Shown here: piece by piece, positions 22,153 to 33,019 of the stretch | Numbering within the stretch: position 1 is the stretch's first letter | How the letters are laid out: every line of letters starts with the position of its first letter | NCBI RefSeq assembly: GCF_052857255.1 | Contig: NC_135507.1 | Location: forward strand, 78,598,850 to 78,662,849 | Source: Amblyomma americanum | Taxonomy: Eukaryota; Arthropoda; Arachnida; Ixodida; Ixodidae | Reading direction: 5' to 3' | Length of the DNA: 64,000 nt | The notes under the pieces: generated by a model | Database searches by the model: none | What the model was told of the DNA's origin: nothing | The model's input: the letters and a program-made list of their open reading frames with translations, nothing else | Translations under genes and position numbers: made by a program

Positions 22153-23078
22153 TACATTTATTATATCAAAGCTGCGGTGATACGGCATAGAAGTTCCAGT
22201 TTCAGAGGATGGACTTCCTGCGCACTATTCCAGTAATTCTACAACCGCACACATGAAATTACTCGGAAATAAACCCAAGATATCCTCGAACATATATAGC
22301 CGCAGATCTCATTGAAAGACTATGTGTAAATGGCCCCAAAATATATCTTATAAGTGTGGCCAAAAATTTGTCTACCCATCTCTTTTAGCAGCCCGGTTCC
22401 GGCAGCAACTGGAAGTCGTTTTTTTTTTCGCCCGAAATATAGCAACGGTTTCCTAAAAAAAGTGGAACCGAAGCCACTTGTTCGCGAGTGAGAAAGAATT
22501 TTTGTTAAGGTTGCCTAATTTTACATCTTAAAAATGCTGCGCGCAAAATTTTGGTGTTGCAAGTAGCGTAGTGAACTTATGTAATACACGGACGATCATT
22601 ATAGGCAGGTTACACTTCTTGAGATGATTGCACGCGCAGGGAAATAGTTACAGATCTGCAAAAATAGCAATAAGAGAGGAGATTAGTCTTAATATAGAAC
22701 ATGATTCTGGGGAATAAGGCCGCCTCTCGTATCTTGTTCGTTTGCACATAAAAATGTGCGTTCACAAGTAAAAGCTTTTAAATGTGCGCAAGACCATACT
22801 GGTAATTCAAGGAAATGCACCTTGCAACTAAATTCTCGGCCTGGGTATCTGGTTTCATGGTTATTTATTTACTTTTATTTAGAATTACCCCAAAGGGTCA
22901 TAGTTTATTTAGAATAAACCAAAAGTAATTGAGGTGTACGTTGGAGTGCAATACTAATAAGATTAAGAGGTAGAAAGAGGTAGTCAACAAGCTTTTACAA
23001 AAAATACGCGGAGTAGAAAATTGTGATACAAATCTTTGAAAGACAGTAAAATATGCAGGACATACAGGAGTACGTTGA
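22153..23078. other. AT-rich non-coding DNA
   Basis: No gene. Near 22862-22920 TTATTTATTTACTTTTATTTAG with CCCCAAAGGG resembles a LINE 3' tail, but no coding remnant was found beside it. Confidence 0.3.
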
Positions 23079-23140
23079 AAGACGCGCGCGCGCACACACA
23101 CACGCATACACGCACGCACAAGCGCGCGCACACACACACA
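23079..23140. repeat. (CA/CG)n microsatellite
   Basis: Alternating purine-pyrimidine tract of CG and CA dinucleotides (GCGCGCGCGC, ACACACACAC, GCGCGCGC, CACACACACAC). Sequence of this kind can adopt Z-DNA. Confidence 0.9.
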
Positions 23141-24287
23141 AAACTATTGTAAATGTACAAGAAACAGAAGTGCGAATGAAATACATTTAAATTGCCCACG
23201 CTATTGTGTACCATTCTATGAAATTTAAATGCAATATGTCCAGTGGTTATGTGCGCCACTATGCTGTTCCTGTCGATAAGTATGCGTGGTAAAAATGACT
23301 TCGCAAATTCTGATGACCGACACGAGCCGCGCCTAGTTTTTGCGTGCGTAGTCGGGACGGCGAAGGAAAGCCGACAATAACTGGAAGAAACTATGCTGAA
23401 GCGACAAATGGGGGTGATAGAATTTATCTAAGGGTGTTAGCCATCAAAATTTTATCCAGTGTTAGTCTTCTAAATCAGCCGGCTTTTAGGACAGTGCCGT
23501 TGAATGTCTGAGAGTTGTCTGAGAATAAAATGAAGATATTGTAAGGATTTCGGAAGCGCTAAACAAAGTTTTATACCACATTTCGTACAACTTGTAAGAA
23601 AGAAAAACTGCAGAGGGGTAAAAAAACAGGCATATAGCAGGAATTGCTGTAGGTGGTACACGTTAGCTATTTTTACCGAGCTGTACGTGGGAAACATAAC
23701 AATTCTCGAATTCAAACAGTTTCAGCCCGCTTGTCCAGTCGCATAACAAAATAAGTGCTCGAATATTTCTAAGAGAGGTTATTGAAATGTGTGAACATAG
23801 CGTACAGCGCACTATCGCTTTATGTCACAAACGTTAAGTTTAATCTGTGGGAGTTTAACAGTATATATATATTGGTACCTTGGGGGGGGGGCGATTTTTA
23901 CTGGTTAGCATATGAGGTGTTTGGATCCTAACGAACCTCTTCTCCATTAAAAAACCATAGGGTGCTTTCAAGCAAAACAGAAGTTTGAGCTTCTGGCACA
24001 CTTCAGTTAACCGAAGACAATACGTTTACCTTTGAACACCTTACAGACGCAGCACATTGTATACTAGCAGCGTTCTCTGCCGATATATTTGCGTGCCTTT
24101 TATGTTCGCATTCACAAGTTAATAAGCGGTGCTAACTTGACATTGACGCCATCATTGAAAGTACAGCACCTGGAAACAGTGCCTCTGAAATGCAAACAAG
24201 CAGTAAGAGGAAATAAATAATTCTTCTTGCACTTAATACGTTGTCGTTCGTACTCACGGTATATTTAATCATTTCGCTATTTATACG
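23141..24287. other. AT-rich non-coding DNA
   Basis: No gene recognised. It includes (TA)n near 23867 and a ten-G run at 23881-23890. Confidence 0.4.
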
Positions 24288-24289
24288 TA

Positions 24290-24500
24290 CAGGGGTGGTC
24301 AAAAGTTCTTAGGCCACAGGGTCTGCTTTTGAACTGTGTACTCGTGCAATTGCAATATCCTCGAAGCTCTGAGTCTCAGTACAGGGAAGGAGAAGTATCG
24401 TTCTCACCTCTGAGAGCCTTGATAGCTTTAAGACATCCTAAGTGTGAGGATATAGTGCTGTAAAGCAGAATCTTGACCTGGTATATTTTGACCAACCCTG
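24290..24500. mobile_element. Tc1/mariner-like MITE, unit 1
   Basis: Ends CAGGGGTGGTCAAAAG and (inverted) CAGGGTTGGTCAAAAT are near-identical inverted repeats. TA dinucleotides flank both ends (24288-24289 and 24501-24502). The 211-bp unit has no coding capacity. Confidence 0.6.
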
Positions 24501-24502
24501 TA

Positions 24503-24714
24503 CATGGTGAGTCCAAATTTGTTAGGCAACAAATCTGCCTTTGAGCAGTGCAGTCGGACATATACAACAAATTTAAATTTGAAATTCTGTAAGGCGATAC
24601 GACATGTGTCGTTCTCACTTGTAAAGAGCTCAACACTTTCACAGGTGTCGCAAGTGTGCAGAATGAACTGCTGAATACTACACCATCTGGCCTGGGAGCT
24701 TTTGGGGCAACCTG
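24503..24714. mobile_element. Tc1/mariner-like MITE, unit 2
   Basis: A 212-bp diverged relative of unit 1 in the same direction. It shares TTAGGC, CGTTCTCAC, GCAAGTGTG and AACCTGTACATG in order. It begins at the TA that ends unit 1 and ends at TA 24715-24716. A third partial unit may follow to about 24800. Confidence 0.55.
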
Positions 24715-24799
24715 TACATGACTCCCCAAAGACGCAATCGCTTCAGAAACATCACTGCAGTGCATACCATGCAATAGAAATCTCTTCACACTTGTAGCA

Positions 24800-25440
24800 A
24801 GCCGGATTTTAAGAGCAAACGCCACTCCATTATTTGGCAAGAAAGCGTGGTTGGTTCACGAGGGAGTGTTCCGAGAGCGCATGACGGAACTTCACGCCGC
24901 CAGGATCCTTATCAATCGCCCTCTTTACCGTCTGTTTTAACACATGTGTGCGCAGGAAATCTCATATTGGCCAAATATATTATTGCATTAAAAAAAGGAA
25001 TGTTGCCGAGATAGCGGGTACGGCTAGCTTCTGAGTTTTCAGTTTGGTTATAATCACAAGGCTTCTAATCGACCGTCTCATGAAGAGGTAGTGAGTCAGT
25101 GCGTGTTGGTACAGATAGGCTTGCATCGATATGAATTATTCATAATCGCTTCTCATTCAAACCGGAGCTCACTTATTCAATCACATCTGGGCGTGTTTCA
25201 TTGCACTTTTTACTGCATATGCACTCCTTCGATCCATAATTCATAAAGGATGTATATATGACGTTTTCTTAATGACGTCTTCGTGAAAAGTGCCATGGTT
25301 GGGAGCCAATACATGTTGACAGAAAATAAATACCCACCAGCCGTTATGATTCCCGATCCAGAAGCTAATATATCATTCACCAGTAACATCGGAAAGGCTC
25401 CTTTTTACCTAATGAAATAAAGTTCTGACTTTTATCTTTA
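24800..25440. other. No gene recognised
   Basis: AT-rich sequence with only short open frames. Confidence 0.4.
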
Positions 25441-25459
25441 TTCAAGGATTGCGAGGATC

Positions 25460-26000
25460 TTGGTGGTGAAAACTTTAATGGACACAAGGGAGTTTAGGAC
25501 ACGCAGGTCCTTGGGCCCCCGCACGGGCCCACTGCACTCAAATTTTCATGTCCCGGAGGCTCATGACGCTGGGAGCCTAGCCTGCGGCGATGGCTTGCTT
25601 GGACGGGTATTGGGAGCGCAGTAGGGTCTCCCAACCCTCCCAAGTGGTAAGGTACTCCAGGCCTCGAGGGGGAGGATCCCCTGAGCAAAAAAAAAAGGAT
25701 ATGATCGAGGGTGGCTTTAGGGTGGTGGCAGAGGGTACAGGAGGGGTTTGTGTGGACTTGGTGGTACCGTGAGCGTATATAAGGGGAGGGTAAGGTGCAT
25801 GTTTGGAGCCACTCCAAAGTGTCTGGTGATAATTGTAGAGGGAAAGATGGGGTGGGGGTAGAGCCTTTTGCAGGCCTGCGTCAGTTCTCTAGATGAATGC
25901 ATGCGCTAACGTGAGAACCCTAGATCGGAACCGCCGGTGCGCGGTTGAGAGAACTTCGGGCAAAAGCGTTGGCAGCCTCGTTAATTTTGGGTAACCTATG
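25460..26000 (-). pseudogene. LINE 3' end, minus strand
   Basis: At the right edge the minus strand reads INEAANAFARSSLNRAP, the RNase H C-terminal motif seen in the larger LINEs here. Further left it reads SRYHQVHTNPSCTLCHHPKATLDHIL, a Cys/His zinc-knuckle tail, then frameshifted sequence to the 3' end near 25460. The element is 5'-truncated. Confidence 0.6.
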
Positions 26001-26057
26001 AGCCATGGCGCTCGTCTGCTGAGCCGGAGTACCCGGATGCGAGCCCAAACGCGGAGG

Positions 26058-26295
26058 TCGCGTTTCAATGGAGGCGAAACTCACAGGCGCCGTGTGCTGT
26101 GCGATGTCAGTGCACGTTAAAGACCCCCATGTGGTCGCAAGTATTCCGGAGTTCGCTACTACGGCACCTCTGTCTCCTTTACTTCTTTAACCCTTCCTAT
26201 ATGCCTTGCTTACGGCACGGATAGGGTGTCTACGAAGATATGTGAGAGTTACTGCGCCATTTCCTTTCCTAGAAAGCCAGTTTTCATTTTCATTA
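26058..26295 (+). repeat. Old Ruka-like SINE
   Basis: GGTCGCGTTTCAATGGAGGC, GTGTGCTGTGCGATGTCAGT and CTGCGCCATTTCCTTTCC in SINE order, with many substitutions and a truncated head. From 26296 to 27275 no gene is recognised. Confidence 0.65.
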
Positions 26296-27275
26296 CCGAT
26301 ACTAGGTGACGCCATGGACGCTTGCTACTGGGCATGTAGTATGCAGTCTGCGGCCGTCATCGCCATATTATTTCCGATGGCGTCGGGAACGAAACCGCGC
26401 TCTTTTTAGGACGCAGGCGAAATTCAGCGAAATGGCGGTGGCCTTTTCCCTACTGCAGCAGCATTAATTGTTGCAATTCATCTACTATTTTTCTCTCTGC
26501 TTCGGCAATTGTGATCAACAGAAGACTTCCTGCACTAACTGCAATGGAGCATTGATAAAGAAAATTTATCAAGCACGAACTAAATAAGCCGCCTTAGTTC
26601 ACTTTGAGGATTCAGCAACCCAGCGAGAGAAATCGGTTGGAAGCGAACTACTCATCTCGTCGGGAACAATGGGCCATCTCGGGTGACCATGTGTCTGTGG
26701 AGAATCGTATTTGAGGGATACTCGATACCCCTCCTAAGAAAAGGAGAGTGATTTAGGGATTTTTTTCCTACACCAATATTTGGCATGGCCTTGAAGTTGC
26801 TCGAATTTCTTTTATAAATACGGATGAATTTAAGATTTTGCTTGTTGAGGGTAGAAAAAAATTCTGAAATAGCAGGAAATTTGCCATCTGTGTTGCATGG
26901 CTGTGTTGCATCCATATGCAACACAGCTGTTGAATTGTATATTTCGTTTGGCTGCCATTTAAGCTCTTAAGACCAAAAAGAATTGGTCATGACCAAACAA
27001 AAAATTGCCTAAAATAAAGAAGCGTTGCAGCATTGCGTGGGATAGACACTATGAGTTAGTTCTTTTTGTATCATTTGTAGCGAATCATGACGGCCGCGCC
27101 TGATGCCGACTAGGCAGATCACTGACAAAGCGCCGATGAAGAAGCAGAAGACGAAGAAGAAGAGATCGCTTCGGTTGGACAGACCGTGTTCCGTGCTGCC
27201 CGCCGTTTTGTGTCGCCAGCCGTGAACTATATCCCCCGTTTTATTCAATCCCCTCCATCGTAGCCAGCCGAAGCA

Positions 27276-27485
27276 ATGTTCGATGAGCCACCCATTCCCG
27301 AAAGGTGGATTCGAAATGTTCAGCAACGTATGAGTGGCCGAACAGTTGGAAGGTACGACGTGTACATCTTCAGCCCGCACGGGCAAAACTTTCGATCCCG
27401 CAAGCAGCTGTCAGAATACCCGACGCGTACGAAAACCTCGCCGACAATTTCCCAGTTCGAGTTTTGTGCTGCCAGCGAGTCGTAA
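27276..27485 (+). CDS. Methyl-CpG-binding domain (MBD) protein or fragment
   Basis: A 69-residue frame starting at an ATG in good context (AGCAATGT). Residues 9-63 follow the MBD pattern of MeCP2/MBD4: ERWIRNVQQRMSGRTVGRYD, then VYIFSPHGQNFRSRKQL, and finally QFEF. The DNA-contact residues known from MeCP2 are all kept: R18 (QQR), D28 and Y30 (YDVY) and R40 (FRS). Such domains bind methylated CpG in the nucleus. The frame ends TAA just after the domain; +1 and +2 frames stay open and Ser/Arg-rich, so a frameshift or an unseen splice is possible. Upstream lies an A/G-rich GAAGAAGCAGAAGACGAAG stretch. It may be an exon of a larger gene, a one-domain gene or a pseudogene. Confidence 0.65.
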   Translation: MFDEPPIPERWIRNVQQRMSGRTVGRYDVYIFSPHGQNFRSRKQLSEYPTRTKTSPTISQFEFCAASES

Positions 27486-27904
27486 AGTCGCCAGGCAGGA
27501 CCAGTGACGCGAGCGCCGGCTCGGCATCGTGCATCGAGTGCGTCCAGCTCCAACGACGCTCCGAACGAACCCAAGGTTTGAAACCAGGGGGCCAACGAAC
27601 GGGCCTTGCAGCGCCGCTGAGTCGGCGCCGTCGTCGTCTCCTTTGTGTGGCTCGAGATCGGCGGGCCGGCGTGAGTGCCACGTCACGGCGTCTGCTGTGC
27701 CTTCCGGGGGCCCGCAGAAGCAGCAGCCTGGAAGCAGACGCTAGGGGGACGCTCGGGAGCGTTGCACCAGTTGATGGCGACGGGAACGCTGACGCCGGCG
27801 AGTGAGTGCCGACGAGAGGAGTCAAAGGACATTCGCCAGTAACGAAAAGGCGCTGTGGCCGTCATGGCTCGCTACAGATTGTGTCTTGATCTTTTCGCGG
27901 ACAA
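27486..27904 (+). other. GC-rich flank of the MBD frame
   Basis: Open in the frame 27305-27805 with Arg/Ser-rich, low-complexity translation and no domain. It could be coding continuation after a frameshift, or UTR. A GAGTGAGTG donor-like motif lies near 27800. Confidence 0.25.
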
Positions 27905-27908
27905 AAAA

Positions 27909-27956
<48 letters not shown>

Positions 27957-29308
27957 TTTTTTTATTTTATTTATTTTAAATACTGCGGTCTTGAACAACA
28001 AGACCATCGCAGGTGGGTACATAATTTGTGTATCACAAAAGGACAAAAAAAAAGGAAATACAGCAGACAAGGCGTCACAGCAACGAAATTAGTACATCAC
28101 ACTGTACTGTATCGTTTCACAACCTCAGAATATATATACTGCAGTCATAGAGCCAAGCATATAATTAAGTAAATCTCAACAAATTACTCATCGACCGAAC
28201 ATTCAAAATTTCGTCACTTGTTGCAGCAGCGCCTCAAAATGGGACAAATTATTCTCTTCGACTATATGACCAGCAAGGTTGTTCCATTCGGTAATAGTTC
28301 TAGGAAAATAGGAATATTTGTAGCAGTTCGTTCTTGTGGATAAAGGTTTTACGGAAAGAGAATGTCTCAGGCGTGTTGCATAACCACAAGAGTAACTAAC
28401 AATTTTCGAGATGTCAATTTTGTATTGCCCATGAATTAACTGGAAAAAGAATTTCAAACGACAGATACGGTTTCTATCAGTAACGGATGGTAAGCCACTC
28501 TTTTTAATAAGATTAGTGATAGAAGTGCGACCATAGGAATTATAAATAAATCTTACTGCTTTCTTTTGAGTCCTTTCTAATTTGTTAATGTTAATCTTGG
28601 TATATGGGTCCCAGATCATTACGGCATATTCTAAGATTGGCCGCACAATAGTGTTATACGCAAGGAAACGTGTTTCAGGAGTAGCGAACCGTAGTGCACG
28701 CCTCAAGAAGAATATTTTGCGCAGAGCATTTGCCGAGATGGTATCAATATGTTTGTTCCAGGAAAGATTATTGGAAATCCATAGGCCGAGATATTTGTAG
28801 CATGTTACCTCTGAGAGTGCACTATCGGAAGTACCATACTGGTAGAGAAGAGGATTCCTTTTAAGCGTTATTCTCATATATACTGTTTTATCAAAATTTA
28901 TCACCATTTGCCTATCACCATTTGCCACCTATCACACCAGCGCATTACCTTCCGAAAGTCATTATTTAGCCTGATTTGATCTTCACTTGAGTTAATTCGT
29001 TCATAGAGGACACAATCATCGGCATATAACTTAACATTAACAGAGAGATCTTGGACGATATCATTAATATAAATAATAAACAAAAGCGGTCCAAGCACAG
29101 ATCCTTGAGGAACTCCCGATTCAACTAGAATGCAATGTGAGCGGGCACCATTTAGTGTAACAAACTGGCGCCTGTTTGTCAGGTAAGCCTTAATCCAGGT
29201 TATTAGTTTATCGTTTTTTATTACAGAACTCAATTTATATATTAGCTTGTTATGAGAAACCGTATCAAAGGCCTTGCGGAAATCTAAAAATATTACGTCA
29301 GTTTGTTT
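27905..29308 (-). pseudogene. CR1/Jockey-type LINE, 5'-truncated, minus strand
   Basis: Starting at 29308 the minus strand reads DVIFLDFRKAFDTVSH, then SGVPQGSVLGPLLFIIYIND and VKLYADDCVLYE (catalytic YADD kept). A frameshift sits at a 14-bp tandem duplication (28899-28912 and 28913-28926). The second frame (to 28203) holds YKYLGLWISNNLSWNKHI, IVRPILEYAVMIWDP and the C-terminal thumb. There is no RNase H, unlike the other LINEs here. The 3' end runs into a (GATT)n tract at 27909-27952, likely the element's microsatellite tail. The frame is otherwise well kept, so the insertion is fairly young. Confidence 0.8.
27909..27952 (+). repeat. (GATT)n microsatellite tail
   Basis: About eleven GATT units directly at the 3' end of the minus-strand LINE, as in LINE families that end in short tandem repeats. 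Confidence 0.9.
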
Positions 29309-29387
29309 TCCTTCGTTTATGGCTTTCGTTTATGGCCTTCGTTTTGTTTTCCTTCGTTTATTCGTTTATCGATCGATCGATCTATTG

Positions 29388-30245
29388 AAACAACTTTTAT
29401 TTCCATCAGAAAAAAGGCGCCTCCCTCCCCGCCCATTGCACCGAGGCCTGGGAAGACGGAGAGTCGTGTGCCCGCGGATTAGAGGCTGGCTGGCAGCCTT
29501 AGGATGGTTGCGGACTCTTCCGCCGGATGGATGGTGCGTCGCTGGATGGAAGGATCCGTGCTTTGCAGCAAGGTCTCCAAGGCTTCTCTACTTACTGTAT
29601 TTTGTCCCACCCCTGGTGATTGTAGGCACGCCCAAATTATGTGGTCAATGGTCCCTGTCGCCCCACAGTGTTTCCAGTGATCGTTATCCCTAAGTTATGG
29701 CAGCGCGTGAAACGCCCAGACCATCCGGGGCCGCAACATAGAGACTGAGGAGGGAGTTGCGATAGCGCTCGCTGGTGTAGGAACGGAAGCCAAGGTTAAA
29801 TTTAGCGACAGAAAAAACAACCGTCCAAAATTTTGGAAAGGGGAGGATGTCACTGGAAGCGGCCAAAGTTCTCACCCAAAGAACGTTGAATAGGAATATT
29901 CAGTTAATTTGGACACCCACGCAAGTTGCCGTCCCACGAGGCGGCTCACGAGCTATCGCTAGCTAACTTCCGGGTAGCCGTCGGGCCCCCCGCTCACTGG
30001 GCATACGACGAGTGCCAGCAAAACGGAGGGCAGATCATCGAACATTGTAAATTGGGAGGTAGACTGGTACCCCCCGCTAGATGTTGGCCTAAGTAACAGG
30101 CAAGCTGTCGCGTGGAGGCGGCTTCAATATAATATTTCCTGCAAACGCATATGTAGTTCGCTCTGGCTAGGACGCTGGAGAGTGTGGGAAGGCGTCGAAC
30201 CAGACGGATGTCTCCCGAACGCCCTCCTGTGTCTTCAGCATTCAA
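29388..30245 (-). pseudogene. Decayed LINE 3' end, minus strand
   Basis: The left end GGAAATAAAAGTTG (minus) is the same kind of 3' end as LINE copy 1. Minus-strand CTGGAAACACTGTGGGGCGA and ATTGACCACATAATTTGGGC translate to a Cys/His-type KHCG and IDHIIW, typical of the LINE C-terminus. Coding beyond about 29900 is too decayed to place. A (GATC)n and TTCGTTTAT repeat patch at 29300-29385 separates it from the previous LINE. Confidence 0.45.
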
Positions 30246-30775
30246 GATTCACAAACAGTTGTGTCCTTAAGATCTTAACCACACATAAGTGACAAAAGCA
30301 GCAACAACGCGCTAAAGGCTTTAGCCTAACTAACCTCCCCGACTAACCTCCCCGACCTCACCCCTCTTCTCTCTACGTACGGCGAGCGCCTCCTCGTTCT
30401 CCAAGCACAAAGACAAGTCTATCCCCCACCACACCGTAAGCTAACGGCGGCAGAGGCGAGCGAATGACGACAACTACAGACGAACACCTTTCCTAACCTA
30501 CACAAGTACCGAATCATCTTCCCCGACAGATATGACAGCATCTGCCCCTGGTGTTGCGGAATTCCAACAACATATCATGTAACATGGGGCTGCTCCGGTC
30601 CCAAGCCCCCCGAACTAGACAAACATCGCTCCTAGGAACAGTGGGAGTCTGTCCTGCTCAGCTCTGACTTGGCGACGCAGCGAAAGCTGATATCCCAAGC
30701 AAGAGCAACTGCGGTGGACATTGAGGTCCTGAAATAAGGACTCCACCCAAAATCTGTATTTTCGCCTCTTTATCA

Positions 30776-31080
30776 CCCGCCGCGGTAGCTCAGTGGTTAG
30801 GCCGCTCGACTACTGATCCGGAGTTCCGGGTTCGAACCCGACCGCGGCGGCTGCGTTTTTATGGAGGAAAAACGCTAAGGCGCCCGTGTGCTGTGCGATG
30901 TCAGTGCACGTTAAAGATCCCCAGGTGGTCAAAAATCATGCCGGAGCCCTCCACTACGGCACCTCTCTATTCATTTCTTCTTTCACTCCTTTATCCCTTC
31001 CCTTACGGCGCGGTTCAGGTGTCCAACGATATATGAGACAGATACTGCGCTACTTCCTTTACCCAAAAACCAATTATTAA
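30776..31080 (+). mobile_element. Full Ruka SINE
   Basis: It starts CCCGCCGCGGTAGCTCAGTG with an intact B-box-like GGGTTCGAACCC and ends CCAAAAACCAATTATT. Nine-bp flanks CTCTTTATC (30766-30774) and CTCTCTATC (31089-31097) match at 8 of 9 positions. Confidence 0.9.
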
Positions 31081-31107
31081 TATTATTACTCTCTATCCTA
31101 CCTTTTT

Positions 31108-31417
31108 AATAATAATTGGTTTTGGGGGAAAGGAAATGGCGCAGTATATGTCTCATATATCGTTGGACACCTGAACCGCGCCGTAAGGGAAGGGTAAAGG
31201 AGGGAGTGAAAGAAGAAAGGAAGAGAGAGGTGCCGTAGTAGAGGGCTCTGGAATAATTTCGACCACCTGGGGATCTTTAACGTGCACTGACATCGCACAG
31301 CACACGGGCACCTTAGCGTTTTTCCTCCATAAAAACGCAGCCGCCGCGGTCGGGTTCGAACCCGGGAACTCCGGATCAGTAGTCGAGCGCCCTAACCACT
31401 GAGCCACCGCGGCGGGG
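31108..31417 (-). mobile_element. Full Ruka SINE with 11-bp TSD
   Basis: Complete copy in the opposite direction to its neighbour. CCTACCTTTTT flanks it exactly at 31097-31107 and 31418-31428. Together with the preceding copy it forms an inverted repeat with arms of about 305 bp. Confidence 0.92.
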
Positions 31418-31799
31418 CCTACCTTTTTGGAATAAATGTTTTCTACTACTACTCGCCTAACTGCACTTTAGTTCAAAAATGTGGGCCCCTGAATTTTTAT
31501 TCTAATCCGGTATCCTAGTGTGAATGTTCATGTATCGCGTTGCTGATTGAATTGCACGTGTGCAAATAAATTTTTGTATAGAAAGCTACACTACGCTAGC
31601 CAGCGGCGCAATTCAGTTAAGCGTCACTTGTGTACTGGGCATACGCCACTCGTTTTGACGCTGTTCCAGCTCTTTTTTAAATTAAAATGTCGGAATTATT
31701 GCGTTTTGTGACACCGATTGCATTCCAACAGGGCTTCTAACCTCTGCAGTTTTTCTGAACGGCACAAGCTTCTCTTGGATCGAGTCCCCTATGAGGCCG

Positions 31800-32190
31800 C
31801 GTGCGCTATATTTTCTCTCTAATCATCACCCTCCTTTAAATTAGTCTGACTAATCCCAGTTCAGGACAATGGCGGCTTCTCCCATATCCCTGAAACTAAT
31901 CGTGTCATTTGACAGGTTTCGCCACCTTATACACGGAACTACTTAATCTGATCTGTCCATCTCATTTTCTGCCGCCTGTTTCGCTTGCTTGCTCCTACGA
32001 TCCAACCACTTATGACCATCGGTCATTTGCTTTCACATCACAGGTGTACGCAATGGCCGCTTGTTCTTGATTTTAAATACGCTACGATGTAGCCGAGTTT
32101 GTTCTCTGACCAATTCTCCTGTCTTCCTGTGTCGTAACTTGGCATCTATCATGTTGATTTCTATAGTGCGCTATGCTGCCCGCAACCTAA
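31800..32190 (-). pseudogene. Probable RTE-like LINE 3' end, minus strand
   Basis: The minus strand has, in order, AGACAGGAGAATTGGTCAGA, ATGAGATGGACAGATCAGAT (RWTDQI) and GAAGCCGCCATTGTCCTGAA (EAAIVLN), resembling the ending of RTE-type ORFs (RW-DQI then EAFVLQW). Stops abound. The call rests on short motifs only. Confidence 0.4.
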
Positions 32191-32699
32191 TTACAAGGAA
32201 TTACAAGGATCTCCGTATGTATAGCAATGATTCCGGTTCATATTTAAGCGCGGGCAAGATAAAAATGTTTAATGCTTTTGTCGTGAAGGATACTGGAAAC
32301 GAGCCATTCATGACCTGAGAGTTGCCTGTAAATAAAGGACACAAAAATTATTTTTTTTTATTTTCCTGGTTATTTCTATCGCGTTGTCATAACGAGCGGC
32401 TATCTGCCCTTTGCAGATATATTCATGTTTCGCATACAGTAGTAAAATACTCTGCCTTTCCGAGACGAGGGAAAAAAATGTGCCGCCACCGTCTGGAAAA
32501 CGTTGGAGTAACGAGCGTTAGCTGCTTGGTATCGACATCTATTGTCCATGCGGTGTAATGCCTCGAGAATAGGGTACTCTTCCTTACGGCGAGAGGGCGC
32601 CTTCCACCTTGAGGTCGGGTGTTTTGTGATCAATTTGGGCCGAGAAAGTTTTTCGACTCTTTGGAGCGTCATTTTTTATTACCTCAAGGCGGTATGTGC

Positions 32700-33010
32700 C
32701 CCGAATGAATGAATGAATGAATGAAAACTTTATTGTTCACCGAGCAGGAGCCCCCAAATCCGCGGTCCCGCCGCGCAGGCCTGGGACGAGGGTAGGCCAT
32801 CCTCCGCAGACTAAGTGAAGATGTATTCCCTGTTTACGGCCTCAGCCGCTAGGCGGGTGTCTTGCTGCTGGATGTCGGGGTCCTCGCTCCGCAACGAAAC
32901 TTGTCAGGCGTCTGTACTGTCGATGATGTTTAAACCGGCGCCCGGAAAATCGGCGCATTCCAAAATTAAGTGATGAAGATTGCCCCTTTCACCACAATTC
33001 GCCATGAGGT
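32700..33010 (-). pseudogene. LINE 3' end with (AATG)n tail, minus strand
   Basis: At the right edge the minus strand reads ANCGERGNLHHLILEC, the Cys/His segment near a LINE C-terminus. The left edge has CAATAAAGTTTTC and then (AATG)5 at 32703-32722, a microsatellite tail. It is severely 5'-truncated. Confidence 0.55.
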
Positions 33011-33019
33011 ACGAATTTG

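Larger units (their letters stand above)
30320..31440 (+). pseudogene. LINE 3' end, plus strand, split by two Ruka SINEs
   Basis: The plus strand around 30525-30740 reads YDSICPWCCGIPTTYHVTWG and, later, KLISQARATAVDIEVLK: the LINE C-terminal Cys/His segment with at least one stop. The 3' UTR is interrupted at 30776 and again at 31108 by Ruka copies. It then ends CCTTTTTGGAATAAATG with CTACTACTAC after it. It is one of the few LINE remnants on the plus strand here. Confidence 0.6.

Noticed and set aside
24376..24840. 154-codon minus-strand open frame
   Set aside because: It crosses two MITE units and a possible third, and shows no domain, so it is a chance frame in repeats.
27909..27952. Regular GATT spacing as a CRISPR-like array
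   Set aside because: A pure 4-bp microsatellite with no spacers, at a LINE 3' end in an animal genome.
30776..30860. tRNA-like A and B boxes suggesting a tRNA gene
   Set aside because: They belong to the Ruka SINE head, with GGGTTCGAACCC shared by all copies. No cloverleaf acceptor stem or anticodon loop consistent with a functional tRNA.
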